Source of the DNA: Aquimonas sp964586455
GTDB taxonomy: Bacteria > Pseudomonadota > Gammaproteobacteria > Xanthomonadales > Xanthomonadaceae
Direction of reading: 5' to 3'
DNA length: 64,000 nt
Assembly: GCA_964586455.1 (NCBI GenBank)
Contig: CAZPHV010000020.1
Span: forward strand, 1-64,000
Positions 52,716 through 61,205 of the stretch are shown here, in pieces. The translations under genes were made by a program, and so were the position numbers. The first letter of the stretch is position 1. Every line of letters begins with the position of its first letter. The notes below the pieces were generated by a model. It saw only the letters and a list, made by a program, of their open reading frames with translations, was not told the origin of the DNA and did no database searches.

Positions 52716-53329
52716 CTCGCTGCCTCGGCAGGTCCCAGCAGGCGCGCCAGCGCGGCGCGCAGATTGTGCAGGCTGGAGGCCCCCAGGATGAAGGCCACGA
52801 AGCCTTCGATGTCGCGCTGCTCCAGAGCAAGCTGGATCTGAACAAACAGGATGTGCCCATCCTCACCCACCGGGCCCAGGAGATCCTCGGTGCTGGCCAG
52901 CTCAAACGCCGGCAAGGCGCAATCGAAGCGCTCATCCAGCATGTCGGCGATGGTCGAAAAACAGGTGTTCAGGATGATGTTGCCGATCTCGCACATCGCG
53001 TCCTGCTCCATTTCGGTGAGCTGGTCGAGAGGCGTTTGCGAGCCCAACATCAGTCGCACCACCTCCAGGCTGGTCTCACTCGGAAACATCAGCAGGGCGC
53101 GTCCCGAGAAGCTGCCCTCGAAGCGCTGGCTGACGCTGGTCAAACGGCGTGCGCGTTCGGGATCGAGCAGATCGACCAGCTTCGGCGGGGTCAACAGGTG
53201 CACCAGCGGAACGCTCATGCTGACCGTCTCGCCGGTGAGCTCGCTGAGCGAAGCGGCGGCGCGGCCAACGCTGATGTTGAACAGCTCGCCAAGTGCGTCC
53301 AGCTCCAGCGCATTGAAGGTCTCAGCCAT
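52712..53329 (-). CDS. cheC: CheC-family CheY-P phosphatase
   Basis: CheC/CheX/FliY-type protein of 205 aa. Two phosphatase-type helices are present: LDALGELFNISVGRAAASL (about 9-27) and EQDAMCEIGNIILNTCFS (about 107-124), each with the E-x2-N pattern. CheC removes phosphate from CheY-like receivers. The neighbouring receiver gene overlaps it at its start, and the diguanylate cyclase overlaps its end, so the three form a unit. No other chemotaxis genes are near. Confidence 0.9.
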   Translation of the reverse strand: MAETFNALELDALGELFNISVGRAAASLSELTGETVSMSVPLVHLLTPPKLVDLLDPERARRLTSVSQRFEGSFSGRALLMFPSETSLEVVRLMLGSQTPLDQLTEMEQDAMCEIGNIILNTCFSTIADMLDERFDCALPAFELASTEDLLGPVGEDGHILFVQIQLALEQRDIEGFVAFILGASSLHNLRAALARLLGPAEAAR

Positions 53330-53705
53330 GGCTGGATTCCCACAGCGCCAGCGCCTGTCGCACCACCACCTCGGTGATCGGCTTGGCCAGAAAATGCACG
53401 CCTAGCGCTTCCGCGCGGGCCTTGCTGGCGGCCTGCACATTGGCAGTCAAGAGCACCAGGGTGGCGTCGGGAAGCAGCGCGCGAATGCGCTCCGCCGCTT
53501 CGAAACCGTCCATCACCGGCATATTGACATCGAGGGTGACAAAATCAGGCCGCAGCAGCTCCGCCCGGGCCACCGCCTCGGCACCGTCGGCGGCTTCGTG
53601 AATCACCAGTCCCGGTCGCTGCTCACGCAGCAGCGCGGCTAACATCATTCTCGATACACGGCTGTCATCCACCACCAGGGCCTGGCCTGGGTTTCCTGCG
53701 CTCAT
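53322..53705 (-). CDS. CheY-like single-domain response regulator
   Basis: Receiver-only protein of 127 aa. VVDDSRVSRMML, D59 in TLDVNMPVMDGFE, T in LLTANVQ and K in FLAKPI. The DSRVSR opening is like that of CheY/PilG-type receivers that act by protein contact. It overlaps cheC by eight bases, whose product is the likely phosphatase. Start at M4 of the longest frame (53705); three codons upstream also possible. Confidence 0.88.
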   Translation of the reverse strand: MSAGNPGQALVVDDSRVSRMMLAALLREQRPGLVIHEAADGAEAVARAELLRPDFVTLDVNMPVMDGFEAAERIRALLPDATLVLLTANVQAASKARAEALGVHFLAKPITEVVVRQALALWESSHG

Positions 53706-53963
53706 CTGCTGCACTCCCTTCGAAGCTTTCAGTCAAGACCATGTGGCGCGGGCACGCGAAGTCACAGGACGCGACCCGCTATGCAAGAGCCTGACGCGAT
53801 GCGCCTGCGCTGTGAAGTGCGCAGCTACGCAGATGCGGTTGCGGCCAGCATGCTTTCCCGGCCCAAGCCCAGCGACAGCGGCCCAGGCAGGCGTCGATCC
53901 GCGGCCGGCCGCTACGGGCGTCCTGAGGCGGCCGCAGTAGGCAGAGGGTTTTTTCACATGCTC
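53706..53963. other. Intergenic DNA before the receiver gene
   Basis: 258 bp between the hybrid kinase stop and the receiver start, same strand. No gene seen. A promoter for the receiver-cheC-GGDEF unit may lie here, but no clear hexamers were picked out, and read-through from the kinase is possible. Confidence 0.4.
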
Positions 53964-56900
53964 TCAGTCCTCACGCAAGGCGCGGCGCAAGGCGCCGGGG
54001 TCGGCCGGCTTGCGCAGGAAGACATCAAAGCCGGCCTCGGCCGCGCGCGCTTCGCTGTCGGCGTCCGCGCGCGCAGTCAGGGCCAGCAGCCGCGGCACCC
54101 GGCCGCGCAGCAGGCTGGCCAGCTCGAAGCCATCGATTCCCGGCAGATCGATGTCGAGCACGGCGACGTCGAAACACTGCGACTCCAGCTGCGCGAGCGC
54201 ATCCAGCGCATGCGCGGCGCGCGCGACCCGGCAGCCCCAGGCGGCCAGCAGCCCTGCCAGTGCCTCGGCAACGTCCGGGTGATCTTCGACCAGCAGCACG
54301 GCCAAACCCAGCGGCGATCGTCCAGGCTCGACGGCGTCCTCGGGCGCCTGCACTTCAGTCGCCGGCCCCAGCACCGGCAAATCAAGCACGAGGCGGAAGC
54401 GGCTGCCCTGACCGGGCGCGCTGCTGGCTGACAGGCTGCCGCCCATGGCTTCAGCCAGCTGACGGCTGATGAACAGGCCCAGCCCACTGCCGCCGTGCTG
54501 ACGCGCGGTGCGCTCGCCCTCGGCCTGGGCGAAGGGCTGGAACAGCGCAGCGAGTTGTTCGGAGCTGAGCCCGGGCCCGGTATCGACCACATCGAACGCG
54601 AACCGCTGCGATTGCGCCTGTGGCTGCGGGCAATCGCTCGCCGTGACCTCCAGCCTCACCGCGCCCGCGGCCGTGAACTTCACCGCATTGCTAAGCAGAT
54701 TGAGCAGGATCTGCTGCAGTCGCAGCGCATCGACCTCGACCCGCAGCGCGGCCGCGGACGCCGTCTCCAGCGTCAGGGACAGCCGCTTGGCCTGGGCCAG
54801 CGGCAACTGCAGCTCGATGACCTCGGCCAGCAGCTGCGGCAGATTCACCGCCTGCGGCAGCAGCTCCAGGCGTCCGGCTTCGATCCGCGCGACGTCAAGC
54901 GCCTCGTTCACCAGCCGCAGCATCATCTGCCCGGAACGCCGCACCGCCTCGGCCTGGCGGCGTTGCTCAGGGTTTAGGTTCGAGGCCAGCAGCAGAGCGT
55001 TCATGCCCAGCAGGCCGGTCATCGGCGTGCGCACTTCGTGGCCGAGGGTCGCAAGAAAACGTCCCTTGGCCTCCGAAGCCTCCTGCGCCAGCCGCTGTGC
55101 CTGTTCAGCCATGCGCAGGCGGTAGCGGGCTGTCAGCCGACGTCGGTACAGCACCACCAGGCTGGCCAGCAGCAGCAGCGCGGCGAGTCCGTAGGCCGCC
55201 CAGGCGGCGGGTGTCCACCACCACGGTGACGCTACCCGGATCGTGCGGCTGAGCGCCGGCACCCAGCGTCCGTCGGAACCGGCCGCACTGACGCGCAGCT
55301 GGTACTCGCCGGGCGGCAACTGCGCATAGGCGCGCTCAGGCACATTGCCGGTCTCGATCCACCCCGGGTCGATGCCTTCCAGGCGGAAGCGATAGGCGTG
55401 CGTGGCGGGGTCGGCAAACGACAGTAGACGCAGCGACAGGCGCAGATCGCGATCGCCATGGCGCAGCTCGATCACCCCGTCCGACAGCTCAATGCGTGCG
55501 CCGCGGCGCAGCACCGTGGCGGCATGCCAGTGCAGCGGCGAAGGTTTGTCCTCGCGCCGCAGTCGCGCGGGGTCGAACACCACCACGCCGCCGAGGGTCA
55601 GCGCAGCGATGTAGCCCTCGCGCGTGCGCAGCGGCGCCTGCCGGTTGCGGAACTCGCTGCTGGGCAGGCCGTTGCGCTCGGTGAACTGCCGCAGCTCGGC
55701 CAGCTCGCCATTCAGTGGCAGCCGATAGCGGAACAGACCGCGACCGGTGCTCAGCCAGACTTCGCCCTCGGGCAGCACCACCAGCCCGCCCGACTCGACT
55801 TCCGGCAGCCCAGCCTGCACGCCGATGCCCTCGATCCGCTGCAGCGCCGTGCCGTCCCAGCGGTAGCGCTCCAGCCCTGTGATGTGATGCAGCCAAAGTT
55901 CATCGGCGGCGCCAAACGCGAATCCGAAGATTCGCGTCTGCGGTGATCCGGGCACCGCGGCAAACTCACCGCCCTGCGCCGCGCGCCGATACAGCCCCCC
56001 GGGCCCCGCCCACCAGACCGCGCCATCCGGCGCCATCGCCATGTGCTCGGTTTCGACCAGCGCGCCACCCGCCTCAGGGCCGCCGAACTGGCCCAGTACG
56101 CGGCCCGCAGCGTCGCGCAGCTGCAGGCCGCCGCCGACAACGCCCAGCCAGATGCCTTCGGGAGTTTCCAGCAGATGGTCGACCTCGCCACCGGGCACGG
56201 CGTCGGCGCCTTCGGTGCCGAAGCGCGTCTCAAGACCGTCGGCGGAGCGGATCAACAGTCCGTCCATCAACCCCAGCCACAGGCTGCCGTCGGCGCGCTC
56301 CAGCACCGAGCGTGGACGACTCGGCGCCAGATCCTCGCCCGAACGCAGCATGCGGGTTTCACCGCTACGCAGATCAAGGCGTTCTAGCTCGGATGCACGC
56401 CCCACCACCAGCAAAGCGCCGTCGCGGGCCTGGGCCAGGCTGAGCGGCAGCGAGCCCATTCGCTCAGGTTCGCGCCGGAACACGCTGAAATCGCGCCAGG
56501 CCGGCGGCAGCCGCGCCAGGCCGCCGCCCGAGGAGGCGAACCACAGGCCGTCCTCATGGTCGCGAAGGATCGACATCACCATCCGCCCCGGAAAGGCCCA
56601 GCGCAGGTCGGGCTGCACTTCAGCGGCAATCCAGTCCTCACCGCGCAGGCTGCGCAAGCCTGTCGACAGACCCACCCACAGACGGCCGTCGCCTTCGTCG
56701 AGGATGGACAGCACGTTTGCCGGCGGCAGATTTGGCCAGCGCTCGAAACGTGGCCCTTGCCCCCCTTCATCGGAACCCATGGCGAAGTGCCACAACGCAT
56801 CGGCGGTGCCTACATGCAGACCGCCATCGGCCCGTTCCGCAAGCTGCCAGACCCAGTGCCCGCGGCTGGTCTCCGAGGGCGGTCGATGGCATTCAAACCC

Positions 56901-57557
56901 CGACTCCTGGGGCCGGCACAGCCCGCCCGTGGTGCCGATCCAGAGCGTGCCGTCAGAGGCATGCAGCAGCGACAGCACGGTATCGCCCCCCAGGCTGTCG
57001 GGTTGTTCGGGATCGTGCCGGAACACCTGCACCTCATCGTGTTCGAGGTGCATTCGGTACAAGCCGGTACGAAACCCGCCGAACCACAGGCTGCCGTCGG
57101 GCGCGCTGCTGATCGCGAATACGTCGTCGGCCTCGATGCGCGGATCGGTCTGCCGGTTGAAGTGGCGGAAGCGCGCCGGCCGCCGCGACTCCAGCCGGCT
57201 GATGCCGCCGCCCTCGGTGGCCGCCCACAGCCGGCCCTCGCGATCGACATGCAGGGTCTGGGTGTTGTTGGCGGGCAACGAGTGCGGGTCGTCCGAGGCG
57301 TGGCGGAACACTTCGAAGCCGACGCCGTCGTAGCGCGCCAGGCCCTCGACACTGCCAATCCACAAGAAGCCTTCGCGGTCCTGTGCCAGCGTGTAGACGC
57401 TGCTGGAGGGCAGGCCATCGGCGGTGCCGAAGGTCTTGAACAGCGGCGTTTCGGGCAGCGCAGGAGCGGTCGCAGTCGGAAAACCGGGCGACGCGGCCGC
57501 CAGCGCAGGCAGCCAGACGAGCAGCACGCAGAGGACTGGCAGACGCCAAAGGCACAT
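53964..57557 (-). CDS. Hybrid sensor kinase with periplasmic two-component propeller
   Basis: Membrane hybrid histidine kinase of 1197 aa. Signal/anchor at the N-terminus; about a dozen Reg_prop repeats of the YxLAQDREGFLWIGSVEGLARYDG type (about 40-640) forming two propellers; Y_Y_Y domain (about 670-745); membrane segment about 770-795; HisKA with H840 in LGHEVRTPM; HATPase (about 940-1060, NAVKF, DTGPGLS, GSGLGLFIS); receiver with D1135 in LDIDLPGIDG. No HPt is fused. The propeller likely binds an external ligand. Downstream, same strand, are the receiver, cheC and GGDEF genes. Confidence 0.93.
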   Translation of the reverse strand: MCLWRLPVLCVLLVWLPALAAASPGFPTATAPALPETPLFKTFGTADGLPSSSVYTLAQDREGFLWIGSVEGLARYDGVGFEVFRHASDDPHSLPANNTQTLHVDREGRLWAATEGGGISRLESRRPARFRHFNRQTDPRIEADDVFAISSAPDGSLWFGGFRTGLYRMHLEHDEVQVFRHDPEQPDSLGGDTVLSLLHASDGTLWIGTTGGLCRPQESGFECHRPPSETSRGHWVWQLAERADGGLHVGTADALWHFAMGSDEGGQGPRFERWPNLPPANVLSILDEGDGRLWVGLSTGLRSLRGEDWIAAEVQPDLRWAFPGRMVMSILRDHEDGLWFASSGGGLARLPPAWRDFSVFRREPERMGSLPLSLAQARDGALLVVGRASELERLDLRSGETRMLRSGEDLAPSRPRSVLERADGSLWLGLMDGLLIRSADGLETRFGTEGADAVPGGEVDHLLETPEGIWLGVVGGGLQLRDAAGRVLGQFGGPEAGGALVETEHMAMAPDGAVWWAGPGGLYRRAAQGGEFAAVPGSPQTRIFGFAFGAADELWLHHITGLERYRWDGTALQRIEGIGVQAGLPEVESGGLVVLPEGEVWLSTGRGLFRYRLPLNGELAELRQFTERNGLPSSEFRNRQAPLRTREGYIAALTLGGVVVFDPARLRREDKPSPLHWHAATVLRRGARIELSDGVIELRHGDRDLRLSLRLLSFADPATHAYRFRLEGIDPGWIETGNVPERAYAQLPPGEYQLRVSAAGSDGRWVPALSRTIRVASPWWWTPAAWAAYGLAALLLLASLVVLYRRRLTARYRLRMAEQAQRLAQEASEAKGRFLATLGHEVRTPMTGLLGMNALLLASNLNPEQRRQAEAVRRSGQMMLRLVNEALDVARIEAGRLELLPQAVNLPQLLAEVIELQLPLAQAKRLSLTLETASAAALRVEVDALRLQQILLNLLSNAVKFTAAGAVRLEVTASDCPQPQAQSQRFAFDVVDTGPGLSSEQLAALFQPFAQAEGERTARQHGGSGLGLFISRQLAEAMGGSLSASSAPGQGSRFRLVLDLPVLGPATEVQAPEDAVEPGRSPLGLAVLLVEDHPDVAEALAGLLAAWGCRVARAAHALDALAQLESQCFDVAVLDIDLPGIDGFELASLLRGRVPRLLALTARADADSEARAAEAGFDVFLRKPADPGALRRALRED

Positions 57558-57678
57558 CGGTTCAAGACCTGATCAATAGGTTCCGCGCGCATGCTGCCAC
57601 AGCCTTCACGCAACGCGTTGTTCCAGCGCGGCAACGCCCGGAACACGCGATCCCGCCCCGGGCTCCGTAGAATCGGCG

Positions 57679-59193
57679 GTGACCCCGCTGAGAGAACACC
57701 GATCTGTGCGTCGACCCGGCGACCCCCTTCGACTTCTGCTGGCCCTGCTGAGCCTCGCTGCGCTGGCTGCCGTGCTGTATCTGGGCCTGGCCGTGCTCGA
57801 TCGTGGCCTCGGCCTGTGGGCCCAGCTGGAGGGCCTGCCCGCTGCGCTGCGTTACGCCCTGTTGGCGCTGATTGCCGCGTTCACCGCGGCAGGTGTCTGG
57901 CTGGTGCTGAAGCTGCTGCGCGGTGGCCCGGGGCGCGCGCCGCGCGCCGAGCCGATCGACCGGGCGCGCATCGAGGCCCGTCTGGAAGCCCTGGACGCGC
58001 TGGGTGCAGACGCCGGCTTTGCCCGCAGCGAACTGGCCGAGCTCGACGCGCGCCGCGCCCGCGGCGTGGTGCAAGTGGCGCTGTTCGGCGACATCTCGGC
58101 CGGCAAGAGCAGCCTGCTGCGCGCCCTGGTGCCCGAGGCTGACGTGCAGATCGATGTCCGCGGCGGTTCGACCACCGACATCCATCGCCACCGCGCCAAC
58201 CTTGACGGCCTGGTGCTTGAAGTCACCGACGTACCCGGCACGCACGGGGCCGACGGCGCCGCCCTGTCCGAGCTCGCGCGGGCCGAAGCTGCACGTGCGC
58301 ATGCTCTGATCTACGTCTGCGAAGCCGATCTCACCCGCAGCCAGGACACCGACCTGCGCGCGCTGGCGCGATTCGGCCGCCCACTGCTGCTGGCGCTGAA
58401 CAAATCCGACCGCTACGACGTGCGCGAACGCGCCGCACTGCTTGAGCACCTCAGCGGGCGCTACGCCGAGCTCGGTGTGCAGGTGCTCGCCGTGGCCGCC
58501 GGCCACACGGAAGCGCTGACGCGGATCGATGCCGATGGCCACGAGAGCCGCGTTGAACGTGAGATTCCTGCCGACCTCGGAACTCTGCCAAAGGCACTGC
58601 GAGCCCTGGCGCAGGTGAATCCGACTACGCTGGAACCGGCTCGCGAAGCGGCGACGCTGGCGGCACTGGATGCCCGCATGGCCAGCGTGGAGGTCGATGT
58701 GCGCACGCGCGAGGCCGAGGCGATCGTGCGCCGGTACACGCGCCGTGCGCTGGTCGCCGCCTTGGCCACGGTCGCGCCCGGCACCGACCTGATCATCCAG
58801 GGCGGACTGGCGGCGGCAATGATCCACGAACTCTCGCGACTGCACGGCCGCAGCCTTCGCGAACTCGATATCGATGCCTTCCTGAAGGCCGCAGGCGGAC
58901 GCGTGCGCAGTCACGGTGCGGTGCTGCTGGCGATCGCAGGCAATGGCCTCAAGGCGTTTCCCGGGCTCGGCACGCTCGGCGGCGGGCTCGTGCACGCGGT
59001 CGCCTACGGCCTTCTGTTCGATGCACTGGGCCGGGCTGCAGCGCAGTCGCTGGCGGCAGGCAGCGCCCTGGATCGCGATGCCACGCTGGACGCGTTCGAA
59101 GCCCAGCTGAAGGCGCCGCGCGCGGAAGCCCTGAAGCGGCTCGCCGCACTCGGCGTCGAAGCGCTGCGTGGAGACGCGGAGAAGCCCCGATGA
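57679..59193 (+). CDS. Membrane GTPase with N-terminal membrane hairpin
   Basis: GTP-binding protein of 504 aa. Two membrane segments (about 19-40 and 60-80), then a G domain: G1 GDISAGKSS (137-145), G3 DVPG (184-187) and G4 NKSD (241-244). A C-terminal DUF697-type helical region (from about 355, LVAALATVAPGTDL, and LAIAGNGLKAFPGLGTLGGG) is membrane prone. It is paralogous to the GTPase at 61205: both share a LRVDSEG-like insertion after the G domain. GTG start; ends in an ATGA overlap with the first yceI gene. Function unknown; members act in cell envelope or dynamin-like tasks. Confidence 0.85.
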   Translation: MTPLREHRSVRRPGDPLRLLLALLSLAALAAVLYLGLAVLDRGLGLWAQLEGLPAALRYALLALIAAFTAAGVWLVLKLLRGGPGRAPRAEPIDRARIEARLEALDALGADAGFARSELAELDARRARGVVQVALFGDISAGKSSLLRALVPEADVQIDVRGGSTTDIHRHRANLDGLVLEVTDVPGTHGADGAALSELARAEAARAHALIYVCEADLTRSQDTDLRALARFGRPLLLALNKSDRYDVRERAALLEHLSGRYAELGVQVLAVAAGHTEALTRIDADGHESRVEREIPADLGTLPKALRALAQVNPTTLEPAREAATLAALDARMASVEVDVRTREAEAIVRRYTRRALVAALATVAPGTDLIIQGGLAAAMIHELSRLHGRSLRELDIDAFLKAAGGRVRSHGAVLLAIAGNGLKAFPGLGTLGGGLVHAVAYGLLFDALGRAAAQSLAAGSALDRDATLDAFEAQLKAPRAEALKRLAALGVEALRGDAEKPR

Positions 59194-60014
59194 AACCGAG
59201 TTTGCTTAGCGCCTGCACCCAGGCATGCACTCTGGCCTGGATGCTCGGCTGCGCGCCGGCCGCGCAGGCCGAGCGCTACGTCATCGACCCGATCCACAGC
59301 CGGGTCTTGATCCGCGTCTCGCATGCCGGCTTTGCCCAGGCCATGGCCACTCTGTCGGCGCCCAGTGGCAGCATCGAGTACGACCCGGAACATCCTGAGC
59401 AGGCGCGCGTCGACGTCGCCCTGCCGCTGGATCGCCTCGACTTTGGCGATGATGACTGGAACCGCCGCATGGCGCGTCGTGACTACTTCGACAGCGCGCG
59501 CCACCCGGTTGCCCGCTTCGTCTCGAATTCGGTGCAGCCCGGCGAGAATGGGGAACTCCGCATCTTCGGCGAGCTCGAACTGCGCGGTGAACGGGTGCCG
59601 GTGGAGCTGCAGGCGCGCATCAATCGCCTCGGTCGCGCCCTGCCCTTCGTACCACGCGCCAGCCTTGGCGCCTCGGCCACGGCGCGGCTGGATCGACGCG
59701 ATTTCGGCATGAGCAAGCACGCGAGCGCGGTCGGCCACGAGGTCGAAGTCTGGATCGAAATCGAGGCACGTCGGCAGCGCCGCGGTGCTGCGGATGATTC
59801 GAAACAGCGCGAACTGGACGCCGTCGAGGACGACGAGCGTTTGAACCCGCCGCAGGAGCCTCTGGGCGCCCGTCTGCGCGGGCTCGAATGTTCTGGAACA
59901 TGCGTACAGACGGAACTCGCGCGCATGGCTCAAGAACCTCATCCACACAGTATCGCTGGCCTCTCCCGCCACAGCTCGAACAAGGAAACCCTCCATGCCG
60001 CTGCGCAGCACTGA
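59190..60014 (+). CDS. YceI-family periplasmic protein, with unusual tail
   Basis: Exported lipocalin-like protein of 274 aa. Signal peptide (1-about 27), then a YceI domain (28-about 190): RYVIDPIHSRVLIRVSHAG, LPLDRLDFGDDDWNRRM, ARHPVARFVS and FGELELRGERVPVEL. YceI domains bind long isoprenoid quinones or lipids. After residue 195 the tail (RRQRRGAADDS to HAAAQH) is charged, low in strands and runs into the next gene by 20 bases, including a near-palindrome ATGTTC-TG-GAACAT at 59888-59901. It may be translated intergenic sequence after loss of a stop. Confidence 0.85.
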   Translation: MKPSLLSACTQACTLAWMLGCAPAAQAERYVIDPIHSRVLIRVSHAGFAQAMATLSAPSGSIEYDPEHPEQARVDVALPLDRLDFGDDDWNRRMARRDYFDSARHPVARFVSNSVQPGENGELRIFGELELRGERVPVELQARINRLGRALPFVPRASLGASATARLDRRDFGMSKHASAVGHEVEVWIEIEARRQRRGAADDSKQRELDAVEDDERLNPPQEPLGARLRGLECSGTCVQTELARMAQEPHPHSIAGLSRHSSNKETLHAAAQH

Positions 60015-60645
60015 ATCCACCTGGGGCTGGGGCAGCCAGTTCTTCCACTGGGCCACTGCACTGACCATCCTAGCTACCGCCTTTGTCGGCCTGACCATGG
60101 AGGACTTCGACGCACTCTGGTACTACGGCCTGCACAAGTCGCTGGGTATCACCGTGCTCGCCCTGGTGGTACTGCGCATGCTGTGGCGCCTGATCGACCG
60201 TCGCCCGCCCTACCCGCCCGGCATGCCCGGCTGGCAGCGACTGGCATCCAGCAGCGCGCATGCGCTGATCTACGCCGCGATGCTGGTGATGCCGATCTCC
60301 GGCTGGCTGTACAACTCGGCGGCACGGCGCCCACTCGACTGGTTCGGCCTGTTCAAGATTCCAAGCCTCACCGCGCTGGATCGCGAAGCCGGGAGCTACA
60401 GCATCCTCGGCTTCGATGCCCCGGCCTTCATCGACACCCCGCAGAAGCTGCGCTCGCTCGCCGGTGACGTACACGAAACCCTGTTCTACGCGGGCGCACT
60501 GTTGATCGCGCTGCACCTGGCCGCCGCACTCAAACACCACTTTTTCGATCGCGACCCGACCCTGGCGCGCATGCTGCCCGGACTGCCCGCGCCCACGCCT
60601 GCTACGGCGCCCCCCGCCGCCCCTGCTCCCAAGGATTCGCCATGA
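59995..60645 (+). CDS. Cytochrome b561
   Basis: Inner-membrane diheme cytochrome of 216 aa with four membrane segments. Heme-ligand histidines: H18 in FFHW, H47 in LHKSLG and others in ASSSAHALIY and VHETLFYAGAL plus ALKHHFF. The family moves electrons between quinones and other acceptors. Its ATG lies inside the yceI frame upstream and its stop overlaps the next yceI gene (ATGA). A Pro/Ala-rich tail ends it. Confidence 0.93.
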   Translation: MPLRSTESTWGWGSQFFHWATALTILATAFVGLTMEDFDALWYYGLHKSLGITVLALVVLRMLWRLIDRRPPYPPGMPGWQRLASSSAHALIYAAMLVMPISGWLYNSAARRPLDWFGLFKIPSLTALDREAGSYSILGFDAPAFIDTPQKLRSLAGDVHETLFYAGALLIALHLAAALKHHFFDRDPTLARMLPGLPAPTPATAPPAAPAPKDSP

Positions 60646-61205
60646 CCCTGCGCCGCCTCGCCACCCGCATCACCGCTGTCTGCCTGCTGTCCGCGCTGGC
60701 CCTGCCGGTGCTGGCCAGCGACTGGACCGCCGACTCCAAGAACTCGAAGCTGGGCTTTGTTGCCGAGTACAGCGAAGGCCCGATCGATGGCCACTTCGAG
60801 CGCTTCCAGCCCGCCATCCGCTTCGATCCGGCGGATCTCGACAGCGCGCGCTTCGACGTCGACATCGAGCTCGCCAGCGTGCGCACCGAGGACGAGGAGT
60901 GGGACGGCTATCTCGTCGGCGGCAGCTTCTTCAACGTCAACAGTTTCCCGAAAGCGCAGTACCGCGCGGAACGCTTCGAAGCACGTGACGCTGGCTATGT
61001 CGCCCTGGGCACGCTTGAGCTTCGCGGCGTGCAGCAGCCAGTGGAGCTGGTCTTCAGCTTCGAGATCAACGGCGACAGCGCGACCCTGCGCGGCAGCGCC
61101 CAGCTCGACCGCATCAGCTTCGGCGTAGGCACCGGCGACTGGGAAGACCCGGACACCATCGCCCATGCGGTCAAGGTCGAGACCGAACTCAAGCTCACCC
61201 GCTGA
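60642..61205 (+). CDS. YceI-family periplasmic protein
   Basis: Exported protein of 187 aa. Signal peptide MTLRRLATRITAVCLLSALALP, then a YceI domain with WTADSKNSKLGFVAEYSEGPIDG, FDPADLDSARFDVDIEL, FPKAQYRAERFEA, GTLELRGVQQPVEL and ISFGVGTGDWEDPD. Pairing of YceI proteins with cytochrome b561 is frequent in proteobacteria and suggests quinone-type ligand exchange. Its TGA shares a base with the ATG of the second GTPase (TGATG). Confidence 0.93.
   Translation: MTLRRLATRITAVCLLSALALPVLASDWTADSKNSKLGFVAEYSEGPIDGHFERFQPAIRFDPADLDSARFDVDIELASVRTEDEEWDGYLVGGSFFNVNSFPKAQYRAERFEARDAGYVALGTLELRGVQQPVELVFSFEINGDSATLRGSAQLDRISFGVGTGDWEDPDTIAHAVKVETELKLTR

Noticed and set aside
57562..58995. 477-codon antisense frame over the first GTPase
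   Set aside because: GTPase motifs on the plus strand are intact; the antisense product is Gln/Arg-rich without a domain.
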